From: Niallia sp052318935
GTDB lineage: Bacteria; Bacillota; Bacilli; Bacillales; Cytobacillaceae
Strand: one strand, 5' to 3'
Length of the DNA: 64,000 bases
Assembly (NCBI GenBank): GCA_052318935.1
Contig: JBQRKO010000009.1
Part shown: positions 18,387-28,800 of the stretch, piece by piece
How positions within the stretch are numbered: position 1 is the first letter of the stretch
Layout of the letters: each line of letters begins with the position of its first letter
The notes under the pieces: generated by a model
The model's database searches: none
What the model saw: the letters and a program-made list of their open reading frames with translations, nothing else
What the model was told of the DNA's origin: nothing
Made by a program: the position numbers and the translations under genes

Positions 18387-20102
18387 ATGTCATTTGATGG
18401 TTTATTTACAAAAGCAATGACTACTGAATTACTAGATAATTTAAAAGGTGGTCGAATAAACAAAGTACAGCAGCCATTCTCAAACGAAATAGTACTGGTT
18501 GTTCGGGCAAACGGAAAAAATCAAAAACTCCTGCTTTCTGTTCACCCTAGCTATGCTCGTATTCAATTAACAGAAGAAACATATGAGAATCCAAAAGAAC
18601 CTCCAATGTTTTGTATGTTATTGCGAAAACATTTGGAAGGTTATTTTATTGAGAATATATACCAAATAGGAAATGATCGAATTATCGTATTAGAAATAAG
18701 AGGAAGAAATGAAATTGGCGATATTTCTTATAAAAAACTCATGATAGAAATCATGGGACGGCACAGCAATATCATCTTGGTTGATCAGGAAAAAAATACT
18801 ATCCTTGATAGCATTAAACATGTTTCTTATGCAGTTAACAGCCACAGAGCTATTCTTCCTGGGTATGAATATAAAGCGCCTCCAGCTCAAGATAAACTCG
18901 ATCCATTAACAGCAGTAGCGGAAGATGTAGTAAAAACAATTGATTTTAACAGCGGAAAATTAGACAAACAAATCGTGCAACAATTTTCCGGAATTTCGCC
19001 ACTTCTTGCAAAAGAAATTTTATTTCGTGCAAAGATTGCCAACCGAATTACTTTACCAAAAGCATTTATCGAGCAAATGGAAGACATAAAAAAAGAAACA
19101 TACGATCCAGCTATTATGTTTACATCAAATAAAGAATACTTTTATTTTCAACCATTACATCATGTTAATGGAGAAACAAGATCGTTTCCTTCCTTAAGCA
19201 AAATGCTCGACCGCTTTTATTTTGGAAAAGCAGAGCGAGATCGTGTTAAACAGCAAAGCAATGATTTAGAACGATTTATTGTCAATGAACGGGATAAAAA
19301 TAAGAAAAAAATAACGAAACTGCAAAAATCACTTGCAGATGCCGAAAACGCTGAACAGTTTCAATTACTTGGGGAACTGTTAACAGCCAACTTATATGCT
19401 GTTCAAAAAGGTATGGATAAAGCGGAAGTAGTGAACTACTATCATCCTGAAGGAGAAGTCATGACGATTCCTCTTGATTCTCGGCTATCTCCATCTGAAA
19501 ATGCCCAAAAGTACTTTACAAAATATCAAAAAGCAAAAAATTCAATTGATATTATTAAGGAACAAATTAGCCTTGCAGAAGAAGAATTAATGTATTTCGA
19601 AACATTGATGCAGCAAATCATCTCCGCTTCTCCTAAAGATATTCAGGAAATTCGCGAGGAATTGGTTGAAGAAGGATACTTAAGGGAAAGACAGAAAAAG
19701 CAAACGAAAAAGCAGCAAAATAATAAACCTATTTTAGATCAATATTATGCAAATGATCAGACGGAAATATTAGTTGGCAAAAACAATAAACAAAATGATT
19801 ATTTAACAAATAAACTCGCTGCACGCGATGAAATTTGGCTGCATACAAAGGACATTCCTGGCTCTCATGTTGTCATCCGCAGCAAAGAGCCTTCGGAGGA
19901 AACGATTTTGCAAGCAGCCAACTTAGCAGCCTATTTTAGTAAAGCAAAACATTCCAGCGCTGTACCAGTTGACTATACATTAGTCCGGCATGTAAAAAAG
20001 CCTAGCGGCGCTAAACCTGGATTTGTCATTTACGATAACCAGCAAACGGTTTATGTAACTCCAGATGAAGAAACGGTTATTTCTTTAAAAAAAGACAAAT
20101 AG
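18387..20102 (+). CDS. rqcH: Ribosome-associated quality control protein RqcH (NFACT/FbpA family)
   Basis: Binds stalled 50S subunits and directs C-terminal alanine tailing of the nascent chain (YloA in B. subtilis). The 571-residue protein has the N-terminal NFACT-N domain, helix-hairpin-helix region, a long coiled coil (about 280-430) and the C-terminal NFACT-R domain with DEIWLHTKDIPGSHVVIRS. The open frame begins at 18324, but the ATG at 18387 has AAAGGATG upstream and gives MSFDGLFTKAM, the family start. It is the first plus-strand gene, divergent from the calcium ATPase. Confidence 0.94.
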   Translation: MSFDGLFTKAMTTELLDNLKGGRINKVQQPFSNEIVLVVRANGKNQKLLLSVHPSYARIQLTEETYENPKEPPMFCMLLRKHLEGYFIENIYQIGNDRIIVLEIRGRNEIGDISYKKLMIEIMGRHSNIILVDQEKNTILDSIKHVSYAVNSHRAILPGYEYKAPPAQDKLDPLTAVAEDVVKTIDFNSGKLDKQIVQQFSGISPLLAKEILFRAKIANRITLPKAFIEQMEDIKKETYDPAIMFTSNKEYFYFQPLHHVNGETRSFPSLSKMLDRFYFGKAERDRVKQQSNDLERFIVNERDKNKKKITKLQKSLADAENAEQFQLLGELLTANLYAVQKGMDKAEVVNYYHPEGEVMTIPLDSRLSPSENAQKYFTKYQKAKNSIDIIKEQISLAEEELMYFETLMQQIISASPKDIQEIREELVEEGYLRERQKKQTKKQQNNKPILDQYYANDQTEILVGKNNKQNDYLTNKLAARDEIWLHTKDIPGSHVVIRSKEPSEETILQAANLAAYFSKAKHSSAVPVDYTLVRHVKKPSGAKPGFVIYDNQQTVYVTPDEETVISLKKDK

Positions 20103-20118
20103 CCTAGATTTTGCAGGC

Positions 20119-20163
20119 CTCGTGGGAATTGGTAATCTACTCCTTTCCCACGATTTTATTTTT
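20119..20163 (+). terminator. Terminator after rqcH
   Basis: CGTGGGAA and TTCCCACG form a hairpin followed by ATTTTATTTTT, 16 bases beyond the rqcH stop and just ahead of the transporter gene. Confidence 0.75.
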
Positions 20164-20181
20164 AGATAGAAGGAGCTACAT

Positions 20182-21090
20182 ATGAAAATAAAAGGAAAAG
20201 TTTTTATACTCCTAATCTTAACTAACTTATTTTGGGCAGGTAACTTTGTATTTGGAAAAATGGTAGGTTCTGAACTTTCCCCTTTATGGATTACTTTTTC
20301 AAGATGGGTTTTGGCATTAATTATTCTCTTTCCGCTTGCTTTTTTTCTTGAAAAAAAACCAGATTGGAAATTAGTACGTAAAAATTGGCACTTGCTAGTT
20401 ATTCAAGGAATACTTGGCGTCATCGCTTATAATCTATTTCTCTATCAAGCATTACGTTACACTTCAGCGACAAATGCTGCGCTCGTGAATACCATTAACC
20501 CAGGAGTTATTGTCTTCTTTTCTTTTCTTCTTTTAAAAGAAAAAATGACGACAACACAGATTTTAGGATTATTGCTTTCTTTATTTGGAGCGATTGTGGT
20601 TTTAACAAAGGGAAATATTATCCAAATCCTCCATGATAATTATAATGCTGGTGACATCTTGATGATCGGTGCTGTTATCGTTTGGACATTTTATTCGCTA
20701 CTAGGAAGAAGAATACCACTTCCGCCCATTACAACTACTGCATTTTCTACTCTTTTTGCGATGATGATTCTTGCTCCATTTGCTTTTTATCAAGGAATAG
20801 ATTTCAGTAAAATCACAACGATAGGAATAATAGGCATTATCTATATGGTATTATTTCCTTCCGCATGTTCTTTTGTATTTTGGAATATGGCATTAAAACA
20901 AGTTAGCCCTAACCAGGCAGGAATATTTCTTAACTTAATTCCTGTTTTCACTGCCATCATTGGACTATTTTTAGGGGAAAGCATCTCTAGTCAGCAAATT
21001 GTAGGGGGAGCTTTTGTTTTTCTTGGTGTTATTTTAACGTCTGGATTGAAAATAAAGCACAAGCATCTTGAACATCGCCGTACTTTCTGA
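20182..21090 (+). CDS. EamA-family (DMT) transporter
   Basis: A 302-residue integral membrane protein with ten hydrophobic segments arranged as two EamA repeats (about 8-140 and 155-290). Typical features are the opening NLFWAGNFVFGKMV, the middle ATNAALVNTINPGVIVFFS and the later NQAGIFLNLIPVFTAIIGLFL. DMT proteins export small metabolites; the substrate cannot be told from sequence. The ATG at 20182 has RBS AGAAGGAGC. It is separated from rqcH by a terminator, so probably transcribed alone. It is not part of the conserved B. subtilis order at this locus. Confidence 0.9.
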   Translation: MKIKGKVFILLILTNLFWAGNFVFGKMVGSELSPLWITFSRWVLALIILFPLAFFLEKKPDWKLVRKNWHLLVIQGILGVIAYNLFLYQALRYTSATNAALVNTINPGVIVFFSFLLLKEKMTTTQILGLLLSLFGAIVVLTKGNIIQILHDNYNAGDILMIGAVIVWTFYSLLGRRIPLPPITTTAFSTLFAMMILAPFAFYQGIDFSKITTIGIIGIIYMVLFPSACSFVFWNMALKQVSPNQAGIFLNLIPVFTAIIGLFLGESISSQQIVGGAFVFLGVILTSGLKIKHKHLEHRRTF

Positions 21091-21182
21091 AAAAGGCTAC
21101 TGCAAATAATATCAAGGAGCCGACTTTATATAAGTGCTGAAGGAGATTTTTGAGTTTGTGCTTGGTATTATCTTTGTTAGCT

Positions 21183-21713
21183 TTCTATTAGACAAAAACT
21201 CTTGCTTTTTACTTTGTTTTGTCTTTGAGAAGCCTTCTATTAGACTAAATTCTTGCTTTTCTCTTTGTTTTGTCTTTGAGAGGTCTTCTATTAGACTAAA
21301 TTCTTACTTTTTCCTTTGTTTTGTCTTTGAGAGGTCTTCTATTAGACTAAATTCTTGCTTTTCTCTTTGTATTATCTTTGAGAAGTCTTCTATTAGACTA
21401 AATTCTTACTTTTTACTTTGTTTTGTCTTTGAGAGGTCTTCTATTAGACAAAATTCTTGCTTTTTACTTTGTTTTGTCTTTGAGAAGCCTTCTATTAGAC
21501 AAAAACTCTTGCTTTTTACTTTGTTTTGTCTTTGAGAAGCCTTCTATTAGACTAAATTCTTGCTTTTCTCTTTGTTTTGTCTTTGAGAGGTCTTCTATTA
21601 GACAAAATTCTTGCTTTTTACTTTGTTTTGTCTTTGAGAGGTCTTCTATTAGACTAAATTCTTGCTTTTTACTTTGTTTTGTCTTTGAGAAGCCTTCTAT
21701 TGGAAAAACTTTG
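21183..21713. repeat. 51-bp tandem repeat (minisatellite), ten units
   Basis: Ten consecutive units begin with TTCTATTAGAC at 21183, 21235, 21286, 21337, 21388, 21439, 21490, 21542, 21593 and 21644, followed by a partial unit. Eight units are 51 bp and two are 52 bp (AAAAACTC instead of AAAATTC). Units differ at few positions, mainly TTTTCTC versus TTTTTAC and GAAGCC versus GAGGTC. A GTG-started frame reads 17-residue Phe/Cys-rich repeats but is shifted by the 52-bp units and has no ribosome-binding site, so I treat the array as non-coding. It fills the gap 21091-21787 between eamA and the NERD gene. Confidence 0.92.
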
Positions 21714-21787
21714 TATAGTAGCTAGTGGTTACGTCCTTTAAGGACATGCTCAATGAGTACTGGGTAAACACTCTCCATCAAGGTTTT

Positions 21788-22693
21788 CTATTCATAGAAG
21801 GACCATCGCCTGGTCCCTGCAATTTTAAAGTTTTTTTCTAAAATTCTACTGATCCTCTTCTTAGACTTTACCACTTTACACCACTCATAAATAATATTAG
21901 TAGTTATTTTTCGATCAGGAAAAAGGAGCTTAAATTCGTTTACACTTCGAAGTACCGCAGCTTCAATCTCTTCTTCGTGTCCACACTCTTCACAGATACA
22001 TTTCTTTCCTTCAACCAATATGGAAAATGAGCTGCACCCTGCACAAGTGATTCCCTTTTGCAGCTGATTATATTCAAAGAATGGCAGTTGTTTATAAGGA
22101 GATTCTTTTATATGCAGAGAAATTAATTTATCAGCAATCATCTTATGTTTTCCATTTAACTGTGAAAATGTTTTCTGAAGTTTTTGCAAATAGCGGTTGA
22201 CCTGAGTAGGGAAAATAAATGGCTTGCCTTGAGGTGCTTGGTAGAGGGTGAATTCGGGGTTAATAAAAACGACCGATGCATTAATAGGAGAATTACAGCC
22301 AAGATTGTCTAACAACTGGCGCAACAAAGATTCGCTTCTCCTTAATTGATGTAGTGGATTAATAATTTCAGATTTTGGTATTTTGTATAATCGATCTGAT
22401 TCGTAATAATAATCCCCTTCATAATTTTTCACTTCGAAAAAATAAATGGCTTCAGACATAATAATCAGGGAGTCAATTTGGAATAAAGTGTTATTTATTT
22501 TAAACAATAAATCATTTAAAATATAGCATTCACACTCAAGCTTTTCTGTTAAAATATCAAACATTTTCTCCCCTTCATAGCCCTTTTTGAGATTGAAAAA
22601 ATATTGCTTGTCTTTCGCAAACAAATCCATTCGAGTGTTTAAAAATTGCAAAATTAGTTGTTCACTAGATTCAGCACGAGATTTATAGAGCAT
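21788..22693 (-). CDS. NERD-domain protein with C-terminal zinc ribbon
   Basis: A 301-residue protein with an N-terminal NERD (nuclease-related) domain: GYEGEKMFD near residue 36, LLFKINNTLFQIDSLII, and YFFEVKNYEGDYYY, which carries the acidic and lysine residues of the nuclease-like core. The C-terminal third has CAGC and CICEECGHEEE, a likely zinc ribbon, then a basic helical tail. NERD proteins are widespread and mostly uncharacterised, so no function is assigned. The frame is open to 22795, but that start lies in the pyrE terminator; the ATG at 22693 has AAAGGATG upstream. Downstream is the minisatellite. Confidence 0.78.
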   Translation of the reverse strand: MLYKSRAESSEQLILQFLNTRMDLFAKDKQYFFNLKKGYEGEKMFDILTEKLECECYILNDLLFKINNTLFQIDSLIIMSEAIYFFEVKNYEGDYYYESDRLYKIPKSEIINPLHQLRRSESLLRQLLDNLGCNSPINASVVFINPEFTLYQAPQGKPFIFPTQVNRYLQKLQKTFSQLNGKHKMIADKLISLHIKESPYKQLPFFEYNQLQKGITCAGCSSFSILVEGKKCICEECGHEEEIEAAVLRSVNEFKLLFPDRKITTNIIYEWCKVVKSKKRISRILEKNFKIAGTRRWSFYE

Positions 22694-22760
22694 CGTACAC
22701 ATCCTTTCTTCTAAATCTATTTTATTAAAATCTACTGGTATATCCAATGAATATTTTGTT

Positions 22761-22793
22761 AAAAAAAGGTGCATCCACGCAAGAGATGCACCC
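22761..22793 (-). terminator. Terminator of the pyr operon
   Basis: GGTGCATC and GATGCACC form a hairpin followed by seven T residues on the minus strand, starting 9 bases after the pyrE stop. Confidence 0.88.
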
Positions 22794-22801
22794 ATTATTT
22801 A

Positions 22802-23428
22802 TTACTTCCCTGCCCATTCAGCAGGGTTTTCTTTCCAAGCTTGCAAGCTTGCTAAATCTTCCTCTTTAATATAACCGCTTTTTTGTGCTACTTCTAACAA
22901 ACTAGAATAATCGGTCAAAGAGTATGCCTCAATATTTGCATCTTCTAATAATTCTTTTCCTTTTGGAAGCTCGTATGTAAAAATAGATACAACACCTAAC
23001 ACTTCGCATCCTGCTTCACGAAGGCCGTTCACTGCTGTAATGACGCTTCCACCTGTTGAAATAAGGTCTTCTACTACAACTACTTTTTGCCCTTTTTCAA
23101 TTTTTCCTTCAATTTGATTTCCTTTGCCGTGTTCTTTTGCTTTGGAACGAACATAACACATTGGAAGATCAAGTACATCACTTACCCAAGCTGCATGAGG
23201 TATTCCTGCGGTTGCAGTTCCAGCAACGACGTCTGTTTCCGGAAATTTTTCTTTAATTAAGTTTGCAAGTCCATTTGCAATTTCTTTACGAACTTCTGGA
23301 TAAGATAGTGTTAATCGATTGTCACAATATATTGGTGACTTTATGCCTGAAGCCCATGTAAATGGATTATTTGGCTGTAAAAATACAGCTTTGATTTTTA
23401 ACAATTGCTCTGCGATGTTGTGTTTCAT
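22802..23428 (-). CDS. pyrE: Orotate phosphoribosyltransferase
   Basis: Joins orotate to PRPP to give OMP, the fifth step of UMP synthesis. The 208 residues contain the PRPP-binding motif VVVVEDLISTGGS (117-129) and the catalytic loop around KAKEHGKGNQIEG. The ATG at 23428 overlaps the pyrF stop as ATGA with GAGGGTGT upstream; an in-frame GTG at 23446 is less likely. It is the last gene of the pyr operon, followed by a strong terminator. Confidence 0.96.
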   Translation of the reverse strand: MKHNIAEQLLKIKAVFLQPNNPFTWASGIKSPIYCDNRLTLSYPEVRKEIANGLANLIKEKFPETDVVAGTATAGIPHAAWVSDVLDLPMCYVRSKAKEHGKGNQIEGKIEKGQKVVVVEDLISTGGSVITAVNGLREAGCEVLGVVSIFTYELPKGKELLEDANIEAYSLTDYSSLLEVAQKSGYIKEEDLASLQAWKENPAEWAGK

Positions 23429-24141
23429 TGTGTAACACCCTCCCACTCATTTTTAAAACGTACATAACTTTCATATGGATTATCACTTCTTGTAATAGAT
23501 CTTCCGACAACAATCGCGGATACACCATTATTTCTAGCCGTTTTCGGTGTTGCTACACGCACTTGATCTTGGACGTTGTCTGAGTCTAAGCGAATTCCAG
23601 GTGTCACTGTTAAGAAAGAATGTCCTAATTGCTCTCGAATACTTGCAGCTTCCAATGTGGAGCATACTACTCCATCAAGTCCTGCCTGCTTTGTAATTGT
23701 TGCATAGTGTAATACCGATTGTAACAACGGCACTTTGATTAATTGCTCGTTTTGCATTTGTGCTTCAGAAGTGCTCGTTAATTGCGTTACTGCAATACAA
23801 CGAGGACGAATTTTTCCAGCCGGTGTTCCTGCTTCTAATCCTTCTAATGCACCTTCCATCATCGGCACTCCCCCAGCGGCATGCACGTTGACAAGATCCA
23901 CACCTAATCCTGCTAAATTTCTCATCGCACTTTTTACAGTATTCGGTATATCATGAAGCTTTAAATCTAGGAAAATTTGATGGTTCTGCTCTTTTAAGCG
24001 TTCGATGATGCCAGGCCCTTCTTTGTAAAATAACTCCATGCCTACTTTTACAAATAACGGCTCTCCATTAAATTTTTTTAAGAAGGAAAAAACCTCTTCC
24101 TTCTCTGCAAAATCAAGGGCGATGATAAGTGAGTTGTTCAT
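23425..24141 (-). CDS. pyrF: Orotidine 5'-phosphate decarboxylase
   Basis: Decarboxylates OMP to UMP, the last step of the pathway. The 238-residue TIM barrel carries the catalytic DLKLHDIPNT (Asp59, Lys61, Asp64), ALDFAEKEE at the N-terminus, and the phosphate-binding VVGRSITRSDNP near the C-terminus. The ATG at 24141 has GAAGGAG upstream and lies inside the 3' end of pyrD (29-base overlap), as is common in Bacillus pyr operons. The upstream in-frame extension to 24189 would lie deep in pyrD and is not used. Confidence 0.96.
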   Translation of the reverse strand: MNNSLIIALDFAEKEEVFSFLKKFNGEPLFVKVGMELFYKEGPGIIERLKEQNHQIFLDLKLHDIPNTVKSAMRNLAGLGVDLVNVHAAGGVPMMEGALEGLEAGTPAGKIRPRCIAVTQLTSTSEAQMQNEQLIKVPLLQSVLHYATITKQAGLDGVVCSTLEAASIREQLGHSFLTVTPGIRLDSDNVQDQVRVATPKTARNNGVSAIVVGRSITRSDNPYESYVRFKNEWEGVTQ

Positions 24142-25054
24142 TTTTTCCCCAGCTCCTTCCCGTACATTCAGATATATGTTCAAATCCATAACGATCTAAT
24201 AATGCAGGCAATTCGTCAATGATTTTTGGACAAATAAAAGGATCGACAAAATTGGTAGTACCTACCGCAACTGCACTAGCACCAGCATAGAAAAATTCTA
24301 GAACATCTTCTGCTGTCGCAACGCCGCCCATGCCAATAATCGGCAAATCAACTGCTTGGCTCACTTCATAAATCATCCGAATGGCAACAGGTTTAATGGA
24401 AGGTCCAGATAAACCGCCCGTTTTATTTGCTAAAATCGGCTTGCCTGTTTTTAAATCCAAACGCATCCCAAGCAGCGTATTAATCATGGTGATACCGTCT
24501 GCACCACCTGCTTCTACTGCTTTCGCCATTTCTACAATATTTGTTACATTAGGAGACAGCTTAACGTAAACAGGTACTTGTGAAGCTTCTTTTACCTTTT
24601 TCGTCAAGTTTTTTGCCACTTCTGGTACCGTTCCAAACATAATTCCACCTGTTTTAACATTTGGACAAGAAATATTCAGTTCTAACGCATGTACATTTGG
24701 CGCTTTTGAAATTTCTTTTGCAACTTCTACATAATCCTCTTCTAAGGAACCAGCTACATTTGCAATGATAGGAACATCATAATTTGCAAGCCATGGCAGC
24801 TCTTCCCCAAGAACTTTTGTTAAACCAGGATTTTGCAGTCCAATCGCATTTAGCATGCCAGAGTTTGTTTCCGCAACACGTGGTGTCGGATTGCCAAATC
24901 TAGGTTCTGCTGTTGTTGCTTTAATCATGATGGCGCCAAGTTTGCTTAAATCATAAAGATTGCTGAATTCTCTTCCAAACCCAAAGCATCCGGATGCTGG
25001 CATAATTGGATTTTTTAAGTTTAAACCAGGAAGTTCTACTTGTAATCGATTCAT
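24113..25054 (-). CDS. pyrD: Dihydroorotate dehydrogenase B, catalytic subunit
   Basis: Oxidises dihydroorotate to orotate; class 1B enzyme working with PyrK and NAD+. The 313-residue barrel has the N-terminal LNLKNPIMPASGCFGFG, the catalytic cysteine in NISCPNVKTGG, the FMN-binding KLSPNVTNI and IGMGGVATAEDVLEF. It overlaps the pyrK stop by 4 bases. Pairing with pyrK directly upstream supports the 1B assignment over the quinone-linked type. Confidence 0.96.
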   Translation of the reverse strand: MNRLQVELPGLNLKNPIMPASGCFGFGREFSNLYDLSKLGAIMIKATTAEPRFGNPTPRVAETNSGMLNAIGLQNPGLTKVLGEELPWLANYDVPIIANVAGSLEEDYVEVAKEISKAPNVHALELNISCPNVKTGGIMFGTVPEVAKNLTKKVKEASQVPVYVKLSPNVTNIVEMAKAVEAGGADGITMINTLLGMRLDLKTGKPILANKTGGLSGPSIKPVAIRMIYEVSQAVDLPIIGMGGVATAEDVLEFFYAGASAVAVGTTNFVDPFICPKIIDELPALLDRYGFEHISECTGRSWGKNEQLTYHRP

Positions 25055-25830
25055 ATTACTACCTCCCCTGCCTTAAATACCGGTCCATCTGTACAAACTT
25101 TTTTATACGTGTATCCAGTTGGATCATCTGCTTTATGACACACACATGCAAAACATGCACCGATTCCGCAGCCCATTCGTTCTTCCAATGAAATAAATAC
25201 TTTTTTATCAGGGAACGATTTTTCAAGGTTGCGAAGCATCGGTGTTGGTCCACAAGAATATAAAATATCAAAGTTTAATCCTTGCTGTGCAATTACATCC
25301 GTTACAAAACCTTTTGTTCCATGTGTTCCATCGACAGTAGCAACATATGTATTTCCCAATGCTTGAAATTCTTTTTCATAAAAAACAACAGACGAAGTTT
25401 GAAAACCAAGCACGGTGATTACATTTACGCCTTTTTCTACTAAGCGGTGTGCAAGTTCATACAAAGGTGGTACACCAATTCCACCGCCAACTAAAAGGGC
25501 TGTTTCACCAGCAGTTGCTTCCTCTACTGGAAATCCATTTCCAAGCGGTCCGAGTACATCCACTAACTCTCCAGCCTTTTTCTCACCTAAAAGCTGTGTC
25601 CCTCTTCCTTCTTTTCGGTAAATCATCGTAAAAGTAAGATTTTTGTCATCGATTCGCGAAATACTAATTGGTCTTCTTAACAACGGCTCCAATGTATCTC
25701 CTACTTTTAAATGCACAAATCTTCCCGGTTCTCCAATTTCATGAACAAGCTCACCTCTAAGGGTGAGCTCCATTATATTTTCGGCAATTTCCGTATGTTT
25801 TACGACCGTACATAGTTCGTTTTTTATCAT
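25051..25830 (-). CDS. pyrK: Dihydroorotate dehydrogenase B, electron-transfer subunit
   Basis: Iron-sulphur flavoprotein that passes electrons from PyrD to NAD+. The 259 residues contain an FAD-binding barrel (LLRRPISISRI), an NAD-binding domain (VGGGIGVPPLYELA) and the C-terminal 2Fe-2S site with cysteines in MGCGIGACFACVCH and KKVCTDGP. The start overlaps the carB stop as ATGA. Length and motifs match B. subtilis PyrK. Confidence 0.95.
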   Translation of the reverse strand: MIKNELCTVVKHTEIAENIMELTLRGELVHEIGEPGRFVHLKVGDTLEPLLRRPISISRIDDKNLTFTMIYRKEGRGTQLLGEKKAGELVDVLGPLGNGFPVEEATAGETALLVGGGIGVPPLYELAHRLVEKGVNVITVLGFQTSSVVFYEKEFQALGNTYVATVDGTHGTKGFVTDVIAQQGLNFDILYSCGPTPMLRNLEKSFPDKKVFISLEERMGCGIGACFACVCHKADDPTGYTYKKVCTDGPVFKAGEVVI

Positions 25831-28800
25831 GAGAACACTGCCTCCAAGCTTTTTTGGTCTGCGTTCATCGCTTCAGCAGAAAAAGTCATGCTTTCGACAA
25901 CACGCAAAATCGCTTCTGCTGTATCCAATGAAGTTAAACAAGGTATACCATTTTCGACAGATTCTCTTCTAATTCTAAATCCATCACGTGCTGGCTGGCT
26001 GCCTTTTGAGAAAGTATTGATCACAAATTGTGTTTGTCCATTTCGAATAACATCAATTAACGTCGTACCTTCTCCACCGATTTTATCTACTACTCTCACT
26101 GGAATATTATTTTTCTCTAAAAATGCTGCCGTACCACTTGTTGCCATTAAGCTATAGCCGATGTTTGCAAACCTTTTTGCAAGCAGCAATGCTTCTTCCT
26201 TATCTTTATCCCCAATGGTCATTAAGACTGTTCCAAATGTTTGGATTTTCATTCCAGATGCTACTAAACCTTTATATAAAGCTTTTTCCAATGTATAATC
26301 TTTACCCATTACTTCACCAGTTGACTTCATTTCCGGTCCAAGCGTAATGTCAACTCTTCTTAATTTAGCAAAAGAGAATACCGGCACTTTTACATAAACT
26401 CCATCTTTTTCCGGTACTAACCCTGAAGAATATCCAAGACCTTCTAATGTTTCTCCTAAAATAACTTTTGTTGCGATTTTTGCCATCGGTACATTTGTTA
26501 TTTTACTTAAGAAAGGCACTGTTCTACTTGAACGAGGATTTACTTCAAGTACAAACACATCTCCTTTTGACACAACATATTGAATATTTAGCAATCCAAT
26601 AATGTTCAGCCCTTTAGCAAGCTTTGTTGTATAGTCGATTAATGTTTGTTTTAATTCATTCGATAAACTTTGTGGTGGATACACGGCAATGGAATCTCCT
26701 GAGTGAACACCTGCACGTTCAATATGCTCCATAATTCCTGGTATCACTACATCTTTGCCATCACAAATTGCATCAACTTCTATTTCTTTTCCTGTTAAAT
26801 AACGGTCAATTAAGATTGGTTGGCCAGGGCTTGCTTTTACAGCATTCTCCATGTAAGGAATTAATTCTGCTTCTTTATAGACGATTTGCATTGCTCTTCC
26901 GCCTAATACATAAGATGGGCGAACAAGGACTGGGTAGCCAATGTTTTTTGCAACCTCTACTGCTTCTTCAACAGATAAAGCTGTTTTTCCTTCAGGCTGT
27001 GGAATTCCTAACTCACGAAGAGCCTGTTCAAACTTGTCACGATCTTCTGCACGATCTAGATCTTCAAGTGTTGTTCCTAAAATTTTCACACCGCGTTGAA
27101 CTAATTGATCTGCTAAATTAATGGCAGTTTGTCCACCGAACTGCACGACAACACCTTCAGGTTTTTCTAAATCAATGATATGCATTACATCTTCAATCGT
27201 TAACGGTTCGAAGTATAATTTGTCCGAAATACTAAAATCTGTTGAAACAGTTTCCGGGTTATTGTTGATGATAATTGCCTCATATCCAGCTTCTTTAATT
27301 GCCCATACAGAATGAACCGTTGCATAATCGAACTCAATTCCTTGGCCAATTCGAATTGGACCCGAACCAAGAACTACGATGCTTTTGCGATCTGTCACAA
27401 TCGATTCATTTTCTTCTTCATATGTTCCATAGAAATATGGTGTTTCCGATTCAAACTCTGCTGCACATGTATCAACCGTTTTATAAACCGGAACAAGCTT
27501 GTTTTCTGTTCTCCAGTTATACACTTCAAGCTCTGTTGTATTCCAAAGCTTCGCTAACTGAACATCTGCAAAACCTTTTTCCTTCGCCTTTTTAGCAAGT
27601 TCGAGATCAAATGGCTGTTTCACTAGCTCTTTTTCAAGTAAGATAATGCCTTCCATTTTCTTCAAGAAGAATAAATCAATTTTGCTCCATTCATGTATTG
27701 TTTCAATGGATACGCCTCTTGTTAACGCCTCTGCAATATAGAACAATCGTTCATCTCCAGCATTGCGGATTCTTTTTTCTAGTAAAGCATCGCTGATCTC
27801 TTCTCCTGATGTTAAAGCAAAATGATATACTTTTGCTTCCAGTGAACGAATCGCTTTTAACAAGGACTCTTCAAACGTACGTCCAATCGCCATTACTTCA
27901 CCAGTTGCTTTCATTTGTGTACCTAAATTACGTTTAGCAGACTCAAATTTATCAAATGGGAAGCGTGGAATTTTACTTACAATATAATCAAGCGCTGGCT
28001 CAAAGCTCGCATACGTTTTTCCAGTAACTGGATTCATCATTTCATCCAATGTTAAACCAACGGCAATTTTTGCAGCAAGTTTTGCAATTGGATAGCCAGT
28101 TGCTTTACTTGCAAGTGCTGATGAACGGCTTACACGCGGGTTTACTTCGATAATATAATATTGATAGCTGTCAGGATCTAATGCTAACTGCACATTACAT
28201 CCACCTTCAATTTTTAATGCACGGATAATTTTCAGTGATGTATTGCGCAATAATTGATATTCGCGGTCACTTAAAGTTTGGCTAGGTGCTACAACAATGC
28301 TGTCGCCTGTATGAATGCCGACAGGATCAATATTTTCCATGTTACATACAACGATGGCATTATCATTGCTGTCACGCATTACTTCGTATTCAATTTCTTT
28401 GAATCCTGCGATGCTTTTTTCTAATAAACATTGTGTTACCGGACTGTTTTTTAATCCACTTGCCACAATTTCATTTAAATCTTCGTCGTTATGGCATATT
28501 CCTCCGCCTGTTCCTCCTAATGTAAAGGCTGGGCGAACAATGATTGGGTAGCCGATTTGTTCCACAAATGCTTTTGCTTCTTCCATCGTATGAATAATTT
28601 CACTTTCAGGCACCGGCTCATTAAGTTCATTCATTAAATTACGGAAAAGGTCACGGTCTTCTGCTTGTTGAATAGCAGATAGCTTTGTTCCAAGCACTTC
28701 CACACCACATTCTTCCAACACGCCTGCTTCAGATAGCTCTACTGCCATATTTAATCCAGTTTGTCCTCCTAATGTTGGAAGGATAGCATCTGGTCTTTCT

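Noticed and set aside
21183..21713. Could the array be a CRISPR
   Set aside because: Units are contiguous and nearly identical throughout; there are no unique spacers and no cas genes.
21134..21725. Plus-strand reading frames across the tandem repeat encoding 17-residue Phe/Cys-rich repeats
   Set aside because: No ribosome-binding site, non-ATG start, frame broken by 52-bp units, and composition unlike a real protein.
22694..22795. Upstream extension of the NERD gene (start MGASLAW)
   Set aside because: It would begin inside the pyrE terminator hairpin; the ATG at 22693 has a good RBS.
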